Positions 46,471 to 55,210 of a stretch of 64,000 nt of DNA are shown one piece after another. A model generated the notes under the pieces. It saw only the letters and a program-made list of their open reading frames with translations, was not told the DNA's origin and ran no database searches. The position numbers were made by a program, and so were the translations under genes. The first letter of the stretch is position 1; every line of letters begins with the position of its first letter. The stretch is from Verrucomicrobiota bacterium (GTDB taxonomy: Bacteria > Verrucomicrobiota > Verrucomicrobiae > Limisphaerales > UBA11358): the NCBI GenBank assembly GCA_014860005.1, contig JACZKP010000172.1, forward strand, positions 1 through 64,000, written 5' to 3'.

Positions 46471-46670
46471 CGGCGCTCCATGTGCCTTGGATGGCGACCG
46501 CTTTCCTCGTGCAACCAAAGCAGCCGACATTTCGGCGCTCCGCGCATCCGAACGGCGTTCACTTCTTCACCGTGTTGCGTTCAATCACCAATGGCTGCAC
46601 CCAGGCGCACTCCTGATCACCCTCAAACGCCGGATTCGCCTTGGGCCGCGAGGACGTGACCTTGGCGCGC
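46470..46670. repeat. 201-bp direct repeat, copy A
   Basis: Matches 47841-48041 at an offset of exactly 1371. It includes CGACCGCTTTCCTCGTGCAA and the last 112 bases of the metallohydrolase gene. It ends sharply after GTGACCTTGGCGCGC, where the intact gene continues. Confidence 0.9.
46559..46670 (-). pseudogene. 3'-end remnant of the CehA/McbA-like metallohydrolase gene
   Basis: Encodes the same end as the intact gene at 47930, including RPKANPAFEGDQECAWVQPL and VIERNTVKK. Nothing of the rest of the gene is present. Same orientation as the intact gene, 1371 bases away. Confidence 0.85.
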
Positions 46671-46872
46671 GTTCCCAGTCAGAGCGCCGGACTGCACGGA
46701 CTTCACACTCGAATCCGCCAGGACGCTGCCGCCCACAAGTTGGACCTCGAATTCCATTCCACTCGTCATCGTGAACGGGCATTGCGCGGTGAGGGACGCG
46801 GCTTCTGGAAGACCAATTGCATTATCGGCTTGGTGCAGTGGCTGCTATTGCCGTTTCTACCAGTTGCTCAAG

Positions 46873-47271
46873 TCAATGGAAAACGCCTTCTTCAATGAGC
46901 GCCATGCGCAGTTCGATGCGATAGGGCAAGTTCATCGCCAGCACGTCAATGGTAGTCCGCCCAATCGGAGTGCGACCGATTAGCGTGGCTTGCTGCCAGT
47001 GAAAGTGCTCATCCCAGTGGTCCCGACGCGGGTGGAACAGGCGGGTCATCTGGCCGGTGACTGGATCGAGTCCGCTCAAATTCGTTCCCTTGTGGTTGTT
47101 ACAGGCAAAGCACGCCAGCGCCAGATTGTTGGGGTGGTCGGCGCCGTGGTGTTTTCGCGGAGTGACGTGTTCGATTTGGAACGTGACCTCGTCGAATTGC
47201 TGGCGCATCCGGCAGTATTCGCAGCGTCCACTCGCTCGATTCCACACCAGGCGTCGCAATTCGGCGTCCAT
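46873..47271 (-). CDS. HNH endonuclease
   Basis: 132 residues. The HNH motif is complete: RCEYCRM (zinc pair), then FQIEHVTPRKHHGADHPNNL and ALACFACNNHKGTNL, with the catalytic His in EHV and a second C-x2-C. It lies 6 bases after the stop of the 85-residue gene at 47277, so the two form an operon. HNH enzymes of this size nick or cut DNA in defence, mobility or repair; the target is unknown. The pair lies between 201-bp direct repeats, which would fit a mobile cassette. Confidence 0.9.
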   Translation of the reverse strand: MDAELRRLVWNRASGRCEYCRMRQQFDEVTFQIEHVTPRKHHGADHPNNLALACFACNNHKGTNLSGLDPVTGQMTRLFHPRRDHWDEHFHWQQATLIGRTPIGRTTIDVLAMNLPYRIELRMALIEEGVFH

Positions 47272-47276
47272 GCGGT

Positions 47277-47534
47277 TTAGCAGGACGCGAGGGCACGGCG
47301 GGCTTTGGATTTGAGGAGCGAGATGAAATGGCCGACACGCTCGTAGCTATCCACTTCGATCTGCTCGTCCGTGCTTAGGGTACCCTCGCGGGCTTTTCCG
47401 GCCAGTTCCTCCATGCGCTGTTTGTCGGCTGCCCTGAATCCCAGAGCGAGGATGGCTTCGGCGACCTTGTGGTCCAACGAGGAGTCATCGGGCGAAATCA
47501 CTCGCGCCAGGATTTCTGCTTCAACCATGCTCAT
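47277..47534 (-). CDS. Small protein partnered with HNH endonuclease
   Basis: 85 residues, mainly helical and charged (DHKVAEAILALGFRAADKQR, MEELAGKAREGTLSTDEQIE, ERVGHFISLLKSKARRAL). Small helical proteins of this type often precede HNH nucleases in Planctomycetes, Cyanobacteria and Verrucomicrobia and may be regulators or antitoxin-like partners; that is from memory of gene neighbourhoods, not from a motif. Start ATG 47534, six bases from the HNH gene. Confidence 0.7.
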   Translation of the reverse strand: MSMVEAEILARVISPDDSSLDHKVAEAILALGFRAADKQRMEELAGKAREGTLSTDEQIEVDSYERVGHFISLLKSKARRALASC

Positions 47535-47929
47535 GTTGGAAATGTAGCCACCGGCAGGCGATTTGCACGCGGGAATTTCAGCACGGGAATTTCAGCCGCC
47601 TGCCGTAGCACTTCAGCGGATCGAGCCACTCGCCTTGCGGATGAGCCTCTGTCTGTAATCAAGTTGCTTTCTTTGTGATCCTCGCGTTCTTTGCGACTCA
47701 TCCGGTGCCGGATTCAAACCGACCTTTCTCGCACCCGGAGCGCCGGTCTGCGTCCAGCTTTGGATTTTCGCATTCACGTCGTCGTGTCTTCACTCGTAGC
47801 GGACATCGCAGGTTTGACCGCCATTTAAGCCAACACCATGTCGGCGCTCCAAGTGGCTGGGACGGCGACCGCTTTCCTCGTGCAACCAAAGCAGCCGACA
47901 TGTCGGCGCTCCGCGCACCCGAAAGGCGT
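47535..47929. other. Repeat-bearing intergenic region
   Basis: No gene is seen. It holds a short tandem GCACGGGAATTTCAG near 47565-47600, the inverted-repeat partner 47732-47826 and the start of direct repeat copy B. Confidence 0.5.
47732..47826. repeat. Inverted partner of 46377-46470
   Basis: Contains CACCCGGAGCGCCGGTCTGCG and, on the right, GGTTTGACCGCC. It is the reverse complement of the left block of copy A, so one of the two blocks has been inverted relative to the adjoining direct repeat. Confidence 0.8.
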
Positions 47930-48041
47930 TCACTTCTTCACCGTGTTGCGTTCAATCACCAATGGCTGCACCCAGGCGCACTCCTGATCACCCTCAAACG
48001 CCGGATTCGCCTTGGGCCGCGAGGACGTGACCTTGGCGCGC
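47841..48041. repeat. 201-bp direct repeat, copy B
   Basis: The copy that contains the true 3' end of the metallohydrolase gene (stop at 47930) and about 90 bases beyond it. Partner of 46470-46670. Confidence 0.9.
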
Positions 48042-49276
48042 ACGTAGATTTCATCACCCTTGACCGTGTAAGACGCTTTGTTTCCCTCAACCTCCGCCAG
48101 CACGGTGCCGATGTCCTTGCTGTAACGCCGCGTGGCGCGCATGGGTTTGCCCTCTTTGTCGAGCACCGGATGGCTGGTGGAATCGTAACCTTTGCGCGTG
48201 CCGATGAATTGCGTGGTGTAGGTCAGGCCGGGTTCGGGGTCCACCTCAAGGCTGATCCGGCGAGCCGTTTTTCGCACATCCTTCAGACGCACACCCGTGC
48301 TCGCGTAGAAATCACCCGCTTCCATCGCTGCGATCAACGCTTCCGGCGTGAGTTGGCGGGCGCGCACCATGGTCCAACCGCGGCCCGGATTGGGCAATCC
48401 CACCCGGAACGTGTGATAACTGTGCGAATCATCCACCGCCGTGCCCCAGATCACTTCCAGTCCCAGCTCACCTAACCGGCGCGTAAGCACGATGTCCCAC
48501 ATCCGCTCCATGCTCACGTGGTATTCGTCGCCATGATCCTTGGTGACCGGATGACCGTTGTAGATCTCGAAAAACTTTTCGCCCCGAACCAGCATGATGT
48601 CCTCGGCGGTCAGGGCCCAGATGAAGTTGGGATGATTGATGTGCGGCACCATGGGCTGGCCGGTGCGCCGGCGTTGTTCCAGCACGGCATCAATATCGTT
48701 CTGCAACACCTCGCCCACGCTGTTGCCGCCCTGCGGGGGTATGAAGTCCCGCAGATTGGAGGCGTTGATGTGGATGGGCAGCCGCTCGAACTGGTCGGAA
48801 ATCTCCTCGCAAGGAATCAGCAGGAACTTGCCCGGCTTCTCGAACATGGGCCGGAACTCCTCCAGCGTTTTGAGCCGCACGAGTTTCTTGCCGTTCTGTT
48901 CCTTGACCTCAACCCACGACGGCCCGTGGCGGTCCAGATACTTCTCGAACGCCGTGACGCGCGTGCGGTTGGTGGTGACCTCCGTCCACTTCTCCCCGGT
49001 GAGCATGATGTTGTGGTCCGATAATCCCAGAAAGTCGTAACCGGCATTGACATACCACTCGACGATCATCTCGGGGTAATCATCGCCGTCGCTCCAATAG
49101 GAATGGGTGTGGAGATTGCCCTTCCACCAGCGCGGCGATTGCGCGTCCGCCGCCGGCACCAGCAGGCCGAAGAGCAGCGCCATCACCAAGACTGCGCGGG
49201 AAACGACGTTCCAGCGCAAAGAATACGAGCGCGCCCCTGACGAAAGGAACGTGGAGAATGTTCTATGCATGATCAT
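47930..49276 (-). CDS. Exported CehA/McbA-like (PHP-type) metallohydrolase
   Basis: 448 residues. A signal peptide ends near residue 45 (VLVMALLFGLLVPAADAQ). The PHP-like catalytic part starts WKGNLHTHSYWSDGDD (H-x-H) and continues YDFLGLSDHN (D-H), LIPCEEIS and PHINHPNF, with GTAVDDSHSYH late. Such proteins hydrolyse phosphoester or carbamate-type bonds with a metal cluster; the substrate is unknown. The start overlaps the stop of the glycosidase-like gene (ATGA at 49273-49276), so they are translationally coupled and may act on the same compound. The 3' end is duplicated at 46559. Confidence 0.85.
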   Translation of the reverse strand: MIMHRTFSTFLSSGARSYSLRWNVVSRAVLVMALLFGLLVPAADAQSPRWWKGNLHTHSYWSDGDDYPEMIVEWYVNAGYDFLGLSDHNIMLTGEKWTEVTTNRTRVTAFEKYLDRHGPSWVEVKEQNGKKLVRLKTLEEFRPMFEKPGKFLLIPCEEISDQFERLPIHINASNLRDFIPPQGGNSVGEVLQNDIDAVLEQRRRTGQPMVPHINHPNFIWALTAEDIMLVRGEKFFEIYNGHPVTKDHGDEYHVSMERMWDIVLTRRLGELGLEVIWGTAVDDSHSYHTFRVGLPNPGRGWTMVRARQLTPEALIAAMEAGDFYASTGVRLKDVRKTARRISLEVDPEPGLTYTTQFIGTRKGYDSTSHPVLDKEGKPMRATRRYSKDIGTVLAEVEGNKASYTVKGDEIYVRAKVTSSRPKANPAFEGDQECAWVQPLVIERNTVKK

Positions 49277-51621
49277 GATCCAGGTTTGAGGTAATTGCGG
49301 TAAATAACAACGGATTTCTCGACGCGCACATTGCGCACTTCACGACCACCAGCGCCTTCGTACACCACTCGCAACGTCCGCGGCTGCGCGGCCTCGTTGA
49401 CAATCTCCCATCCGCGCGGCACAGGGCGGACGCGCACTTGATCCATGCCAAAGGCGCGGCCTCGGTCGCGGTCAACATAGACGTGGCCATAGCGGTCGAG
49501 CACGCGCACGGCGGCTTCCGCGGCGGCACCATTGCCCCAATCATAAATGGTGAACACGCCCATCCCTTCTCCTTCCGGGCTGGTTCGTCCACCGTGGGCG
49601 TAATTCTCCATGGTGAACCCGAAATCCGCCGGACCAAACCAGGGATACACCTTTTCCCACATGGCCTTGACCACCGGATTCTCCGGGCAATACATCATAA
49701 TGAAGCCGGACTTCAGCGCCGCGACACCGCGCTCGAAATAGGCGACCTGCCCGGTCACCCGGTAGTATTCAAGAAACAGCCCCGCAAAGAGCGTCTGGCG
49801 CGAGTCGTTCCACTCACCGTCGGCGTTCATCACTCCAAACCCGCCCAGGGCGGGGACATGAATGAAGGGTGGCTGCCAAACCTGCTGGCTCATGGAGAGT
49901 TCATCGAGCGTACGCCGTCCCCACGCCAGGTAATCCGGCCGCCCCGTCGCGCGGTGGGCTTCAAGCAGTGCCTCCGCCGTCCAGAAGATGGAGAACGTAT
50001 TTTGTTTGTGCATGGCGTTGCGCTCGATGCGGCGCTCAAGATACTGGTCGTGTCCCCACCGGCAGCACGACCAAAACGTCTCGAAGTCGAGCCACAAACC
50101 CGCCGGTATGACCCGCGCCACGACCGCATCCATGCCGCGCAAGGCTGCCTCGCGAAACTTCGCTTCGTCCGTGACCTCGGCAAGTTTGAGCAGAAAGGTG
50201 ACACTGAGGCTGGTTTCCGGCGTTTGATTCATTACCGGGCCGGGCTGCTGCGTGCCGGGATGAAGCCAGCCGGGAAAGAAACCGGCGGAGTCCTGCAACG
50301 AAATCAGCCGTTCACCATACGCCCGCGCGAAGGCCAGCAACCGTGCGTCAGGTTCGATCTCCGTGTGCCAGCGCAACATCAACAGCGCCGTCCAACTGGA
50401 ATCCAGCAAATGAATCCACTCCTCCGTAATGCCGTGCTCGCGGGGGACGCGATTCGAGTTGGACCAAAACGCCTTATCCCAGGCTTGAGGGCGCACATAA
50501 CGTTTGCCCTCGATCTCGACGTTGGTGTTCCGCGTTCCAATCACGGCGGGAAACAGGCCGTCGCGCATCGGCGCGGCCAGGGCCAGTTCCTTGGTGAGCC
50601 TGGCTTTGCGCAGCAATGCTTCATCGCCGCGCTCCCGTGCGTGGCGGTAAAGCCCGGAGGCGCTCCGCAGCGACGAGAACCAGGCTTGATTCCAGATCGA
50701 GAGAAACTCCCGTTGGTACCAGGGTCCGGGATAATTGGGCGATTGCGATACATTGACGATGAATTGCGGCGCGCCCACACGCACGCCGTCGAGGTCAAAC
50801 TCCTGCCACACAAATTCACCCCAACCCTTGAAAGCCCAGTCGTACGTCCGCTCCACATACGAAGCCAGCGGGGCGGCGATCGGTTCTCCCCGTTCCTGCA
50901 ATGGCCGGCCCCAGCGTTGCCACAAGAAGTTCGCGGTCTTGGCCCACGGATTTCGGACTGCTTCCCGGTCATGATAGGCGTTCACAAAGAAACCCAATTC
51001 CACTTTGCCGGGTGAAAAAGTCATGCCGGAAACCTTCTTGAACAAGACATGCTGGGGAATCTCCGTCCGGCTCATGCCCAACCAGAATTTGCGCTGCGGA
51101 GCATCATAATCCATGAACCACGGATTCGCGGCTGGACGCCCGACCAGATCAAGATCTGGGACCAAGGTTAGCGTCTTGGTACCGCGCTGAACAATCAGGG
51201 CTGGTGAACGAAACACGTGTTGCGCGACGACATAACCGTCATACGGCGCAAGATGCGGCGCCCACCAGAAGTCAGGTTCAAAACCCAGCTCAAAGGCCAC
51301 GGCCAGTTCGTCCTGGGCGATTTCCGAACTCACCTCCCACCGCAAGCGAATATGCAACCAGCCATCCCCGGCATCGGCAGTTTCAACTTGGGGACGGCCA
51401 CTTTCCTGCAATTGCGGCGTAGTGAAGGCAACCCAAGGCTCACCCTCAAAGAGCAGGCGATATTCGGTGTCGCCAGCGGCCAATTCCAACGTGACCGCGC
51501 TGTCACTTCCAGCCGCTGGAACGGATGTTGAAGTTCGAGTGGAGGAGCTGCAACCGGCAAGGAAGGCTGTGGCCAGTGCCGTCGCCGCTATGGTGCAACT
51601 TCTGAAGAAGATTGTATTCAT
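49273..51621 (-). CDS. Lipoprotein with six-hairpin glycosidase-like fold
   Basis: The ATG at 51621 gives 782 residues. The lipoprotein signal ends AFLAGC. An N-terminal beta region spans about 25-240, followed by an (alpha/alpha)6-barrel type region with repeated aromatic helices (SIWNQAWFSSLRSASGLYRH, EEWIHLLDSSWTALLMLRWH, WLDFETFWSCCRWGHDQYLE). The end is a beta domain (WEIVNEAAQPRTLRVVYEGA). The architecture resembles glycoside hydrolases or lyases of the six-hairpin superfamily, but I cannot name the family. Probably a membrane-anchored periplasmic glycan-active enzyme, coupled to the metallohydrolase. Confidence 0.7.
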   Translation of the reverse strand: MNTIFFRSCTIAATALATAFLAGCSSSTRTSTSVPAAGSDSAVTLELAAGDTEYRLLFEGEPWVAFTTPQLQESGRPQVETADAGDGWLHIRLRWEVSSEIAQDELAVAFELGFEPDFWWAPHLAPYDGYVVAQHVFRSPALIVQRGTKTLTLVPDLDLVGRPAANPWFMDYDAPQRKFWLGMSRTEIPQHVLFKKVSGMTFSPGKVELGFFVNAYHDREAVRNPWAKTANFLWQRWGRPLQERGEPIAAPLASYVERTYDWAFKGWGEFVWQEFDLDGVRVGAPQFIVNVSQSPNYPGPWYQREFLSIWNQAWFSSLRSASGLYRHARERGDEALLRKARLTKELALAAPMRDGLFPAVIGTRNTNVEIEGKRYVRPQAWDKAFWSNSNRVPREHGITEEWIHLLDSSWTALLMLRWHTEIEPDARLLAFARAYGERLISLQDSAGFFPGWLHPGTQQPGPVMNQTPETSLSVTFLLKLAEVTDEAKFREAALRGMDAVVARVIPAGLWLDFETFWSCCRWGHDQYLERRIERNAMHKQNTFSIFWTAEALLEAHRATGRPDYLAWGRRTLDELSMSQQVWQPPFIHVPALGGFGVMNADGEWNDSRQTLFAGLFLEYYRVTGQVAYFERGVAALKSGFIMMYCPENPVVKAMWEKVYPWFGPADFGFTMENYAHGGRTSPEGEGMGVFTIYDWGNGAAAEAAVRVLDRYGHVYVDRDRGRAFGMDQVRVRPVPRGWEIVNEAAQPRTLRVVYEGAGGREVRNVRVEKSVVIYRNYLKPGS

Positions 51622-51814
51622 GGATTTTCTCACCAATCGCCGGGCAATTTTGACCACCAGCGGCAAACTTTGCGTCCGGCACATCGAAATAGATAAAGAC
51701 TCTCCGTCTTCGTCAACCGATTATCCTCAGGCGTGAGATGATTCCCGGCAGAAAGACAGCGTGTTGTTCAAGCAAGGGATTCGGTCCAGACACCTGTGAT
51801 TCGCGACTTTATTC
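51622..51814. other. Upstream region of the glycosidase-like gene
   Basis: About 190 bases with the promoter of the leftward gene. No other feature was seen; the adjoining repeat begins near 51815. Confidence 0.4.
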
Positions 51815-51940
51815 CTACAAATCGCTCCCGTGCCGCACTCCACAGCGAAGACGCAGAAGGGCTGTGCGGCAGGCGCTGCTAGCCGACCTGCTTCGCGCCG
51901 GCCTGGGGCGCGCTAGATTCCTATTCACCTTTTGGCGGGA
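51815..51940. repeat. Diverged direct repeat, copy 1
   Basis: Matches 52512-52630 with small gaps: ACAAATCGCTCCCGTGCCGC, GAAGACGCAG, GGGCTGTGCGGCAGGCGC, GCGCGCTRGATTCC. An internal pair GCCGCAC / GTGCGGC can form a hairpin. The right end covers the last codons of the small gene at 51921. Confidence 0.7.
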
Positions 51941-52337
51941 CAACGCTCGACCTATTAAACTCCATCACCTCCGGTGCATTTGTTCTCTCTAGCCATAGCG
52001 TAATGCCCTCCTTGGTTATACCTACTAGGTGGTTGGTGTTGCCGTGCCACAGCATCCCAAGGATGCACTCGTAATTTGTGTTCTGAATCCTAAAATGGTT
52101 TGTCAAAGGAAACACGCGCGCGTTGGTGATCGTTCCATCAGTCCTGTAATGCTGCCAGACTTCTCGCAAGACGTGATGCGCGTTGTACCGATAAGTTCGG
52201 TTTACTGCCTTGTAGGCAGTGTATACATAGATTCCGAAACCGGCTAGAATGAGCACGCACAGAATACGCACGAACAGAACCACCGCGCTGTCGCCTCTTC
52301 GCCTATTCAGAGGTTGCGGCCCTCCCTCGCAGGTCAT
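51921..52337 (-). CDS. Hypothetical single-pass membrane protein between repeats
   Basis: From ATG 52337 about 138 residues (a longer form starts at 52403). One hydrophobic segment (VVLFVRILCVLILAGFGIYV) near residues 19-40, then a soluble domain with FRIQNTNYECILGMLWHGNT and a C-terminus VMEFNRSSVVPPKGE. Family unknown. The gene is flanked by two copies of a 110-125 bp repeat. The upstream copy (52512-52630) also carries a few codons like its own end (DVVPHKS), which suggests a decayed tandem copy. Confidence 0.5.
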   Translation of the reverse strand: MTCEGGPQPLNRRRGDSAVVLFVRILCVLILAGFGIYVYTAYKAVNRTYRYNAHHVLREVWQHYRTDGTITNARVFPLTNHFRIQNTNYECILGMLWHGNTNHLVGITKEGITLWLERTNAPEVMEFNRSSVVPPKGE

Positions 52338-52403
52338 TGCGTGCCTCCTTCCTCCGGTTCGTCTTCCGGTTCGTGTCGCGTTGATCCGCGCGACAAACAG
52401 CAT

Positions 52404-52776
52404 GAGGAAATGATGGTATCAACGTAATGTCTGCATTGACGAGATAGGCGCCACTCCGTTCCCTCGCCACCGTGTCGTTGAAGTTGTATTTCCACCGTCA
52501 TTATTTTCATTCCCACAAATCGCTCCCGTGCCGCACTCCGCAGTGAAGACGCAGCGCCGGGGCTGTGCGGCAGGCGCGGGTCCCGACTCACTCCAGCGCG
52601 CTGGATTCCTTATCAGCTCTTGTGCGGAACGACATCCCGTCGAAGGAGTGGATTGTTCGACCGGAACGTAATCTGGCTGAGGAGCGGTGCGTTGGCAAGA
52701 TACGTGTACGCCGTGTACGCGGCGTCGAAAATCTGCGTTGCTGTCGCCCCATGCGCCATTTACGATCCAGCAGAGT
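52404..52776. other. Intergenic region upstream of rph
   Basis: Holds the second diverged repeat and the rph promoter region. GTGTACGCCGTGTACGCGGCG is a short tandem near 52705. No further gene is seen. Confidence 0.4.
52512..52630. repeat. Diverged direct repeat, copy 2
   Basis: Partner of 51815-51940. It has the same internal GCCGCAC / GTGCGGC arms. On the minus strand its right end reads DVVPHKS and stop, against SVVPPKGE and stop at the end of the gene at 51921. Confidence 0.65.
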
Positions 52777-53535
52777 ATGGTTCAAACCCCAACACCCGCC
52801 GCTGCCGCCACCCGCGCCGATGGACGCGCGCCGCACGAACTGCGCCCCATCCGTTTCCAAAACAACATCGCTCCGCACGCCACCGGCTCGACGCTTATCG
52901 AGTGGGGCAACACGCGGGTGATCTGCGGCGTGACGGTGGAGGAAATCCTCCCGCGGTGGATGAAGGAACAGAACGTCGCCGGCGGCTGGATCACGGCGGA
53001 ATACTCGATGCTCCCCTACTCCACCCTCCAGCGGAAATCGCGCGACAGCACCCGGGGGAAGATTGACGGGCGCTCGCAGGAAATCCAACGGCTCATTGGC
53101 CGCGCCATGCGCGCCGCACTGGACCTTGAAAAACTCGGCCCGCGCACGATCTGGGTGGATTGCGACGTGTTGCAGGCCGACGGCGGCACGCGCACTGCCG
53201 CCATCACCGGCGCCTATGTGGCGCTGGTCATGGCCATCCGCCGGCTGATCGCGGCGGGCAAGCTGAGCGAAAGCCCCATTCTGCACGCGGTGGCCGCCGT
53301 GAGCATTGGCATCGTGGGCAACGGGGCGCTGCTGGATTTGTGTTACGTGGAGGACGCGGCGGCGGCGGTGGATTTTAATCTCGTGATGAATTCCGCCGGG
53401 GAATTCATCGAACTCCAAGGCACGAGTGAGGAAGCCACGTTCAGTGAAGCGCAATTGGCCGGTTTGCTCTCGCTTGGCAAGGCGGGTGTCCGCCAGTTGT
53501 TGGAAATTCAGGAAGCCGCGCTCGCGCAGGCGTGA
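52777..53535 (+). CDS. rph: Ribonuclease PH
   Basis: 252 residues from ATG 52777 (MVQTPTPAAAATRADGR), the usual length. Family motifs include RADGRAPHELRPI, GWITAEYSMLPYSTLQR, KIDGRSQEIQRLIGRAMR, TIWVDCDVLQADGGTRTAAI and a late ATFSEAQL. RNase PH is a phosphorolytic 3'-5' exoribonuclease that trims tRNA precursors and degrades structured RNA as a hexameric ring in the cytoplasm. It begins a run of housekeeping genes on this strand (rph, phosphatase, prmA). Confidence 0.95.
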   Translation: MVQTPTPAAAATRADGRAPHELRPIRFQNNIAPHATGSTLIEWGNTRVICGVTVEEILPRWMKEQNVAGGWITAEYSMLPYSTLQRKSRDSTRGKIDGRSQEIQRLIGRAMRAALDLEKLGPRTIWVDCDVLQADGGTRTAAITGAYVALVMAIRRLIAAGKLSESPILHAVAAVSIGIVGNGALLDLCYVEDAAAAVDFNLVMNSAGEFIELQGTSEEATFSEAQLAGLLSLGKAGVRQLLEIQEAALAQA

Positions 53536-53617
53536 ATCGGCATCTCTTTCCACTCTGCTTGAATCGGATTGTCCGCAAACTGATTTCTATTCCGCATCTC
53601 TGAACCAGAAACGCTGA

Positions 53618-54250
53618 ATGTCGAACTCAAATTCCTTTACCCGACTCCTGCTTATCCGCCACGCCGAGGTGGAAGCACGCTACCAAGGCATTTTCGGCGG
53701 ACGCATTGACATGGACCTCTCGCCGCGCGGCCACACCCAGGCGGCGGCGCTGGCGGAGTTTCTCCGGCACAAACCATTGGATGCGCTTTATGCCAGCCCG
53801 ATGAAGCGCGTGCAACAGACGCTCGCTCCCTTCCGCAACAACGGCGCGCCGCAACCAGTCGTCATGCCGGACTTGCGCGAAGTGGATTTCGGCGATTGGA
53901 CGGGCTTTAATTATGACGAAGTGCAAACCAAGTTTGGTGTCAATGCCAGCACCTGGCTGGCGCAATTGGAGGAGGATTTGATTCCCAACGCGGAGAGCGG
54001 TCCCGTGTATCGGGCGCGCATCGAGCCGTGTCTGCGCGAAATCCTGGCCCGCCATCCGGGCCAGACCGTGGCAGTGTTCTGTCATGGCGGCGTGACGCGC
54101 ATGATGTTGTCCATCCTGCTGGACCTGCCGTTTCCAAAGACGGATGGATTTCAGATCGAGTACGCCAGCGTCACGCAAGTCGCTCTGAAACCGCACCACA
54201 CGGTCATTGAACTGCTCAACTTCACTCCCTGGCGGGATCTCCCCGCATGA
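53618..54250 (+). CDS. Histidine phosphatase family protein (CobC/PhoE-like)
   Basis: 210 residues. Phospho-acceptor motif LLLIRHAEVEARYQG near residue 11-25 (RHAE in place of RHGE), then YASPMKRVQQT, REVDFGDWTGFNYDEV and the second His in VFCHGGVTRMML. The GxxxGxxD and GDWxGxxYDEV pattern resembles alpha-ribazole phosphatase and broad acid phosphatases of the dPGM branch. The substrate is unassigned. The stop overlaps the prmA start by ATGA. Confidence 0.88.
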   Translation: MSNSNSFTRLLLIRHAEVEARYQGIFGGRIDMDLSPRGHTQAAALAEFLRHKPLDALYASPMKRVQQTLAPFRNNGAPQPVVMPDLREVDFGDWTGFNYDEVQTKFGVNASTWLAQLEEDLIPNAESGPVYRARIEPCLREILARHPGQTVAVFCHGGVTRMMLSILLDLPFPKTDGFQIEYASVTQVALKPHHTVIELLNFTPWRDLPA

Positions 54251-55173
54251 GTCGCGGCGCCATTTGGAAAATCTCCATCGCCACCACTGCTGAAGCAGAA
54301 GACGCGGTGGCAGAACTGCTAAACCGCCGGTTTGGACGCCCGGCTTCGGCACACACTGACTTTGAATCCGGCATCACCACCGTCTCGGTTTATTGCGAGA
54401 CACAGCCTGCAACCTGGTCGGAACAACGCGTGGCACTGCGCGACAGCTTGCGCGACATCAGCGGCTGTGGTCTCGACATTGGACCGGGAAGAATCAGCGT
54501 CCGAAAAATCCCGCGAGAAAACTGGGCCGAGTCCTGGAAACGGCATTTCAAGCCGCTCGAAATCGGCAACGCGCTGCTGATCAAACCCAGTTGGAGCCGC
54601 CGCCGCCCGCGGCGGGGTCAAGCGTTGGTGGTGCTTGATCCGGGCTTGAGCTTCGGCACTGGACAGCATCCGACCACAGACTTTTGTCTGCGGCAGTTGG
54701 CCGCCGCGCGGCAGATCGGAGAAAAGCGTTCGTTCCTGGACATCGGCACCGGCTCGGGAATTTTAGCCATCGCCGCCGCCCAACTGGGCTACCAGCCGGT
54801 GCATGCAGTTGATTTCGATCCGGCCTCCGTTCGCGTCGCGAGGGAGAACGCACGGCGAAACGGCGTGGCGGCGCAGGTGCGCATCACCCAAGGCGATGTT
54901 ACGAAATTACCAGCGCGACCGACCCGCCGCTACGATCTGGTCTGCGCGAATCTTATCTCGACATTGCTGATGGCAGAACGCCGTCGGATTGCCGGGCGAG
55001 TCAGTCCGGATGGTTTGTTGGTTATGGCGGGGATACTGAGATCCGAGTTTAAGAATGTGCAAGCGGCGTATGAGCAGCTTGGCTTCCAACTCGCCACCAG
55101 CAAGTCCGGGCGGGAGTGGCGCTCGGGCGCCTTCCGGGCTGCGCGTCACTTGAACTCGCGCAAAGAAAATTGA
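54247..55173 (+). CDS. prmA: Ribosomal protein L11 methyltransferase
   Basis: 308 residues. The N-terminal substrate-recognition domain is residues 1-95. A linker carries ENWAESWKRHFKPLEIG, diagnostic of PrmA, then DPGLSFGTGQHPTT and the SAM motif SFLDIGTGSGILAIAAAQLG near 157-177. CANLISTLL stands at the NP-x-Y-like position. PrmA trimethylates lysines and the N-terminus of L11. Start ATGA overlaps the preceding phosphatase gene, so translation is coupled. A basic insertion SRRRPRRGQA near residue 117 is lineage-specific. Confidence 0.92.
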   Translation: MSRGAIWKISIATTAEAEDAVAELLNRRFGRPASAHTDFESGITTVSVYCETQPATWSEQRVALRDSLRDISGCGLDIGPGRISVRKIPRENWAESWKRHFKPLEIGNALLIKPSWSRRRPRRGQALVVLDPGLSFGTGQHPTTDFCLRQLAAARQIGEKRSFLDIGTGSGILAIAAAQLGYQPVHAVDFDPASVRVARENARRNGVAAQVRITQGDVTKLPARPTRRYDLVCANLISTLLMAERRRIAGRVSPDGLLVMAGILRSEFKNVQAAYEQLGFQLATSKSGREWRSGAFRAARHLNSRKEN

Positions 55174-55210
55174 CCCAGACGCAAGAAGTTCATGGATTAT
55201 CTTGACCCTA

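Larger units (their letters stand above)
46033..46872. other. Repeat-rich region without a clear gene
   Basis: It contains a hairpin with arms GGCGGCGAC and GTCGCCGCC (46257-46297), the inverted-repeat copy at 46377-46470 with an internal GCCGGTC GCA GACCGGC palindrome, and the direct repeat at 46470-46670. A 48-codon frame on the minus strand (46623-46769, starting MTSGMEFEVQLVGG) looks protein-like and may be the fragment of a lost secreted protein. Confidence 0.4.

Noticed and set aside
43587..52630. Integron cassette array with attC-like sites
   Set aside because: The repeats at gene 3' ends are palindromic, but I find no paired RYYYAAC/GTTRRRY ends and no integrase.
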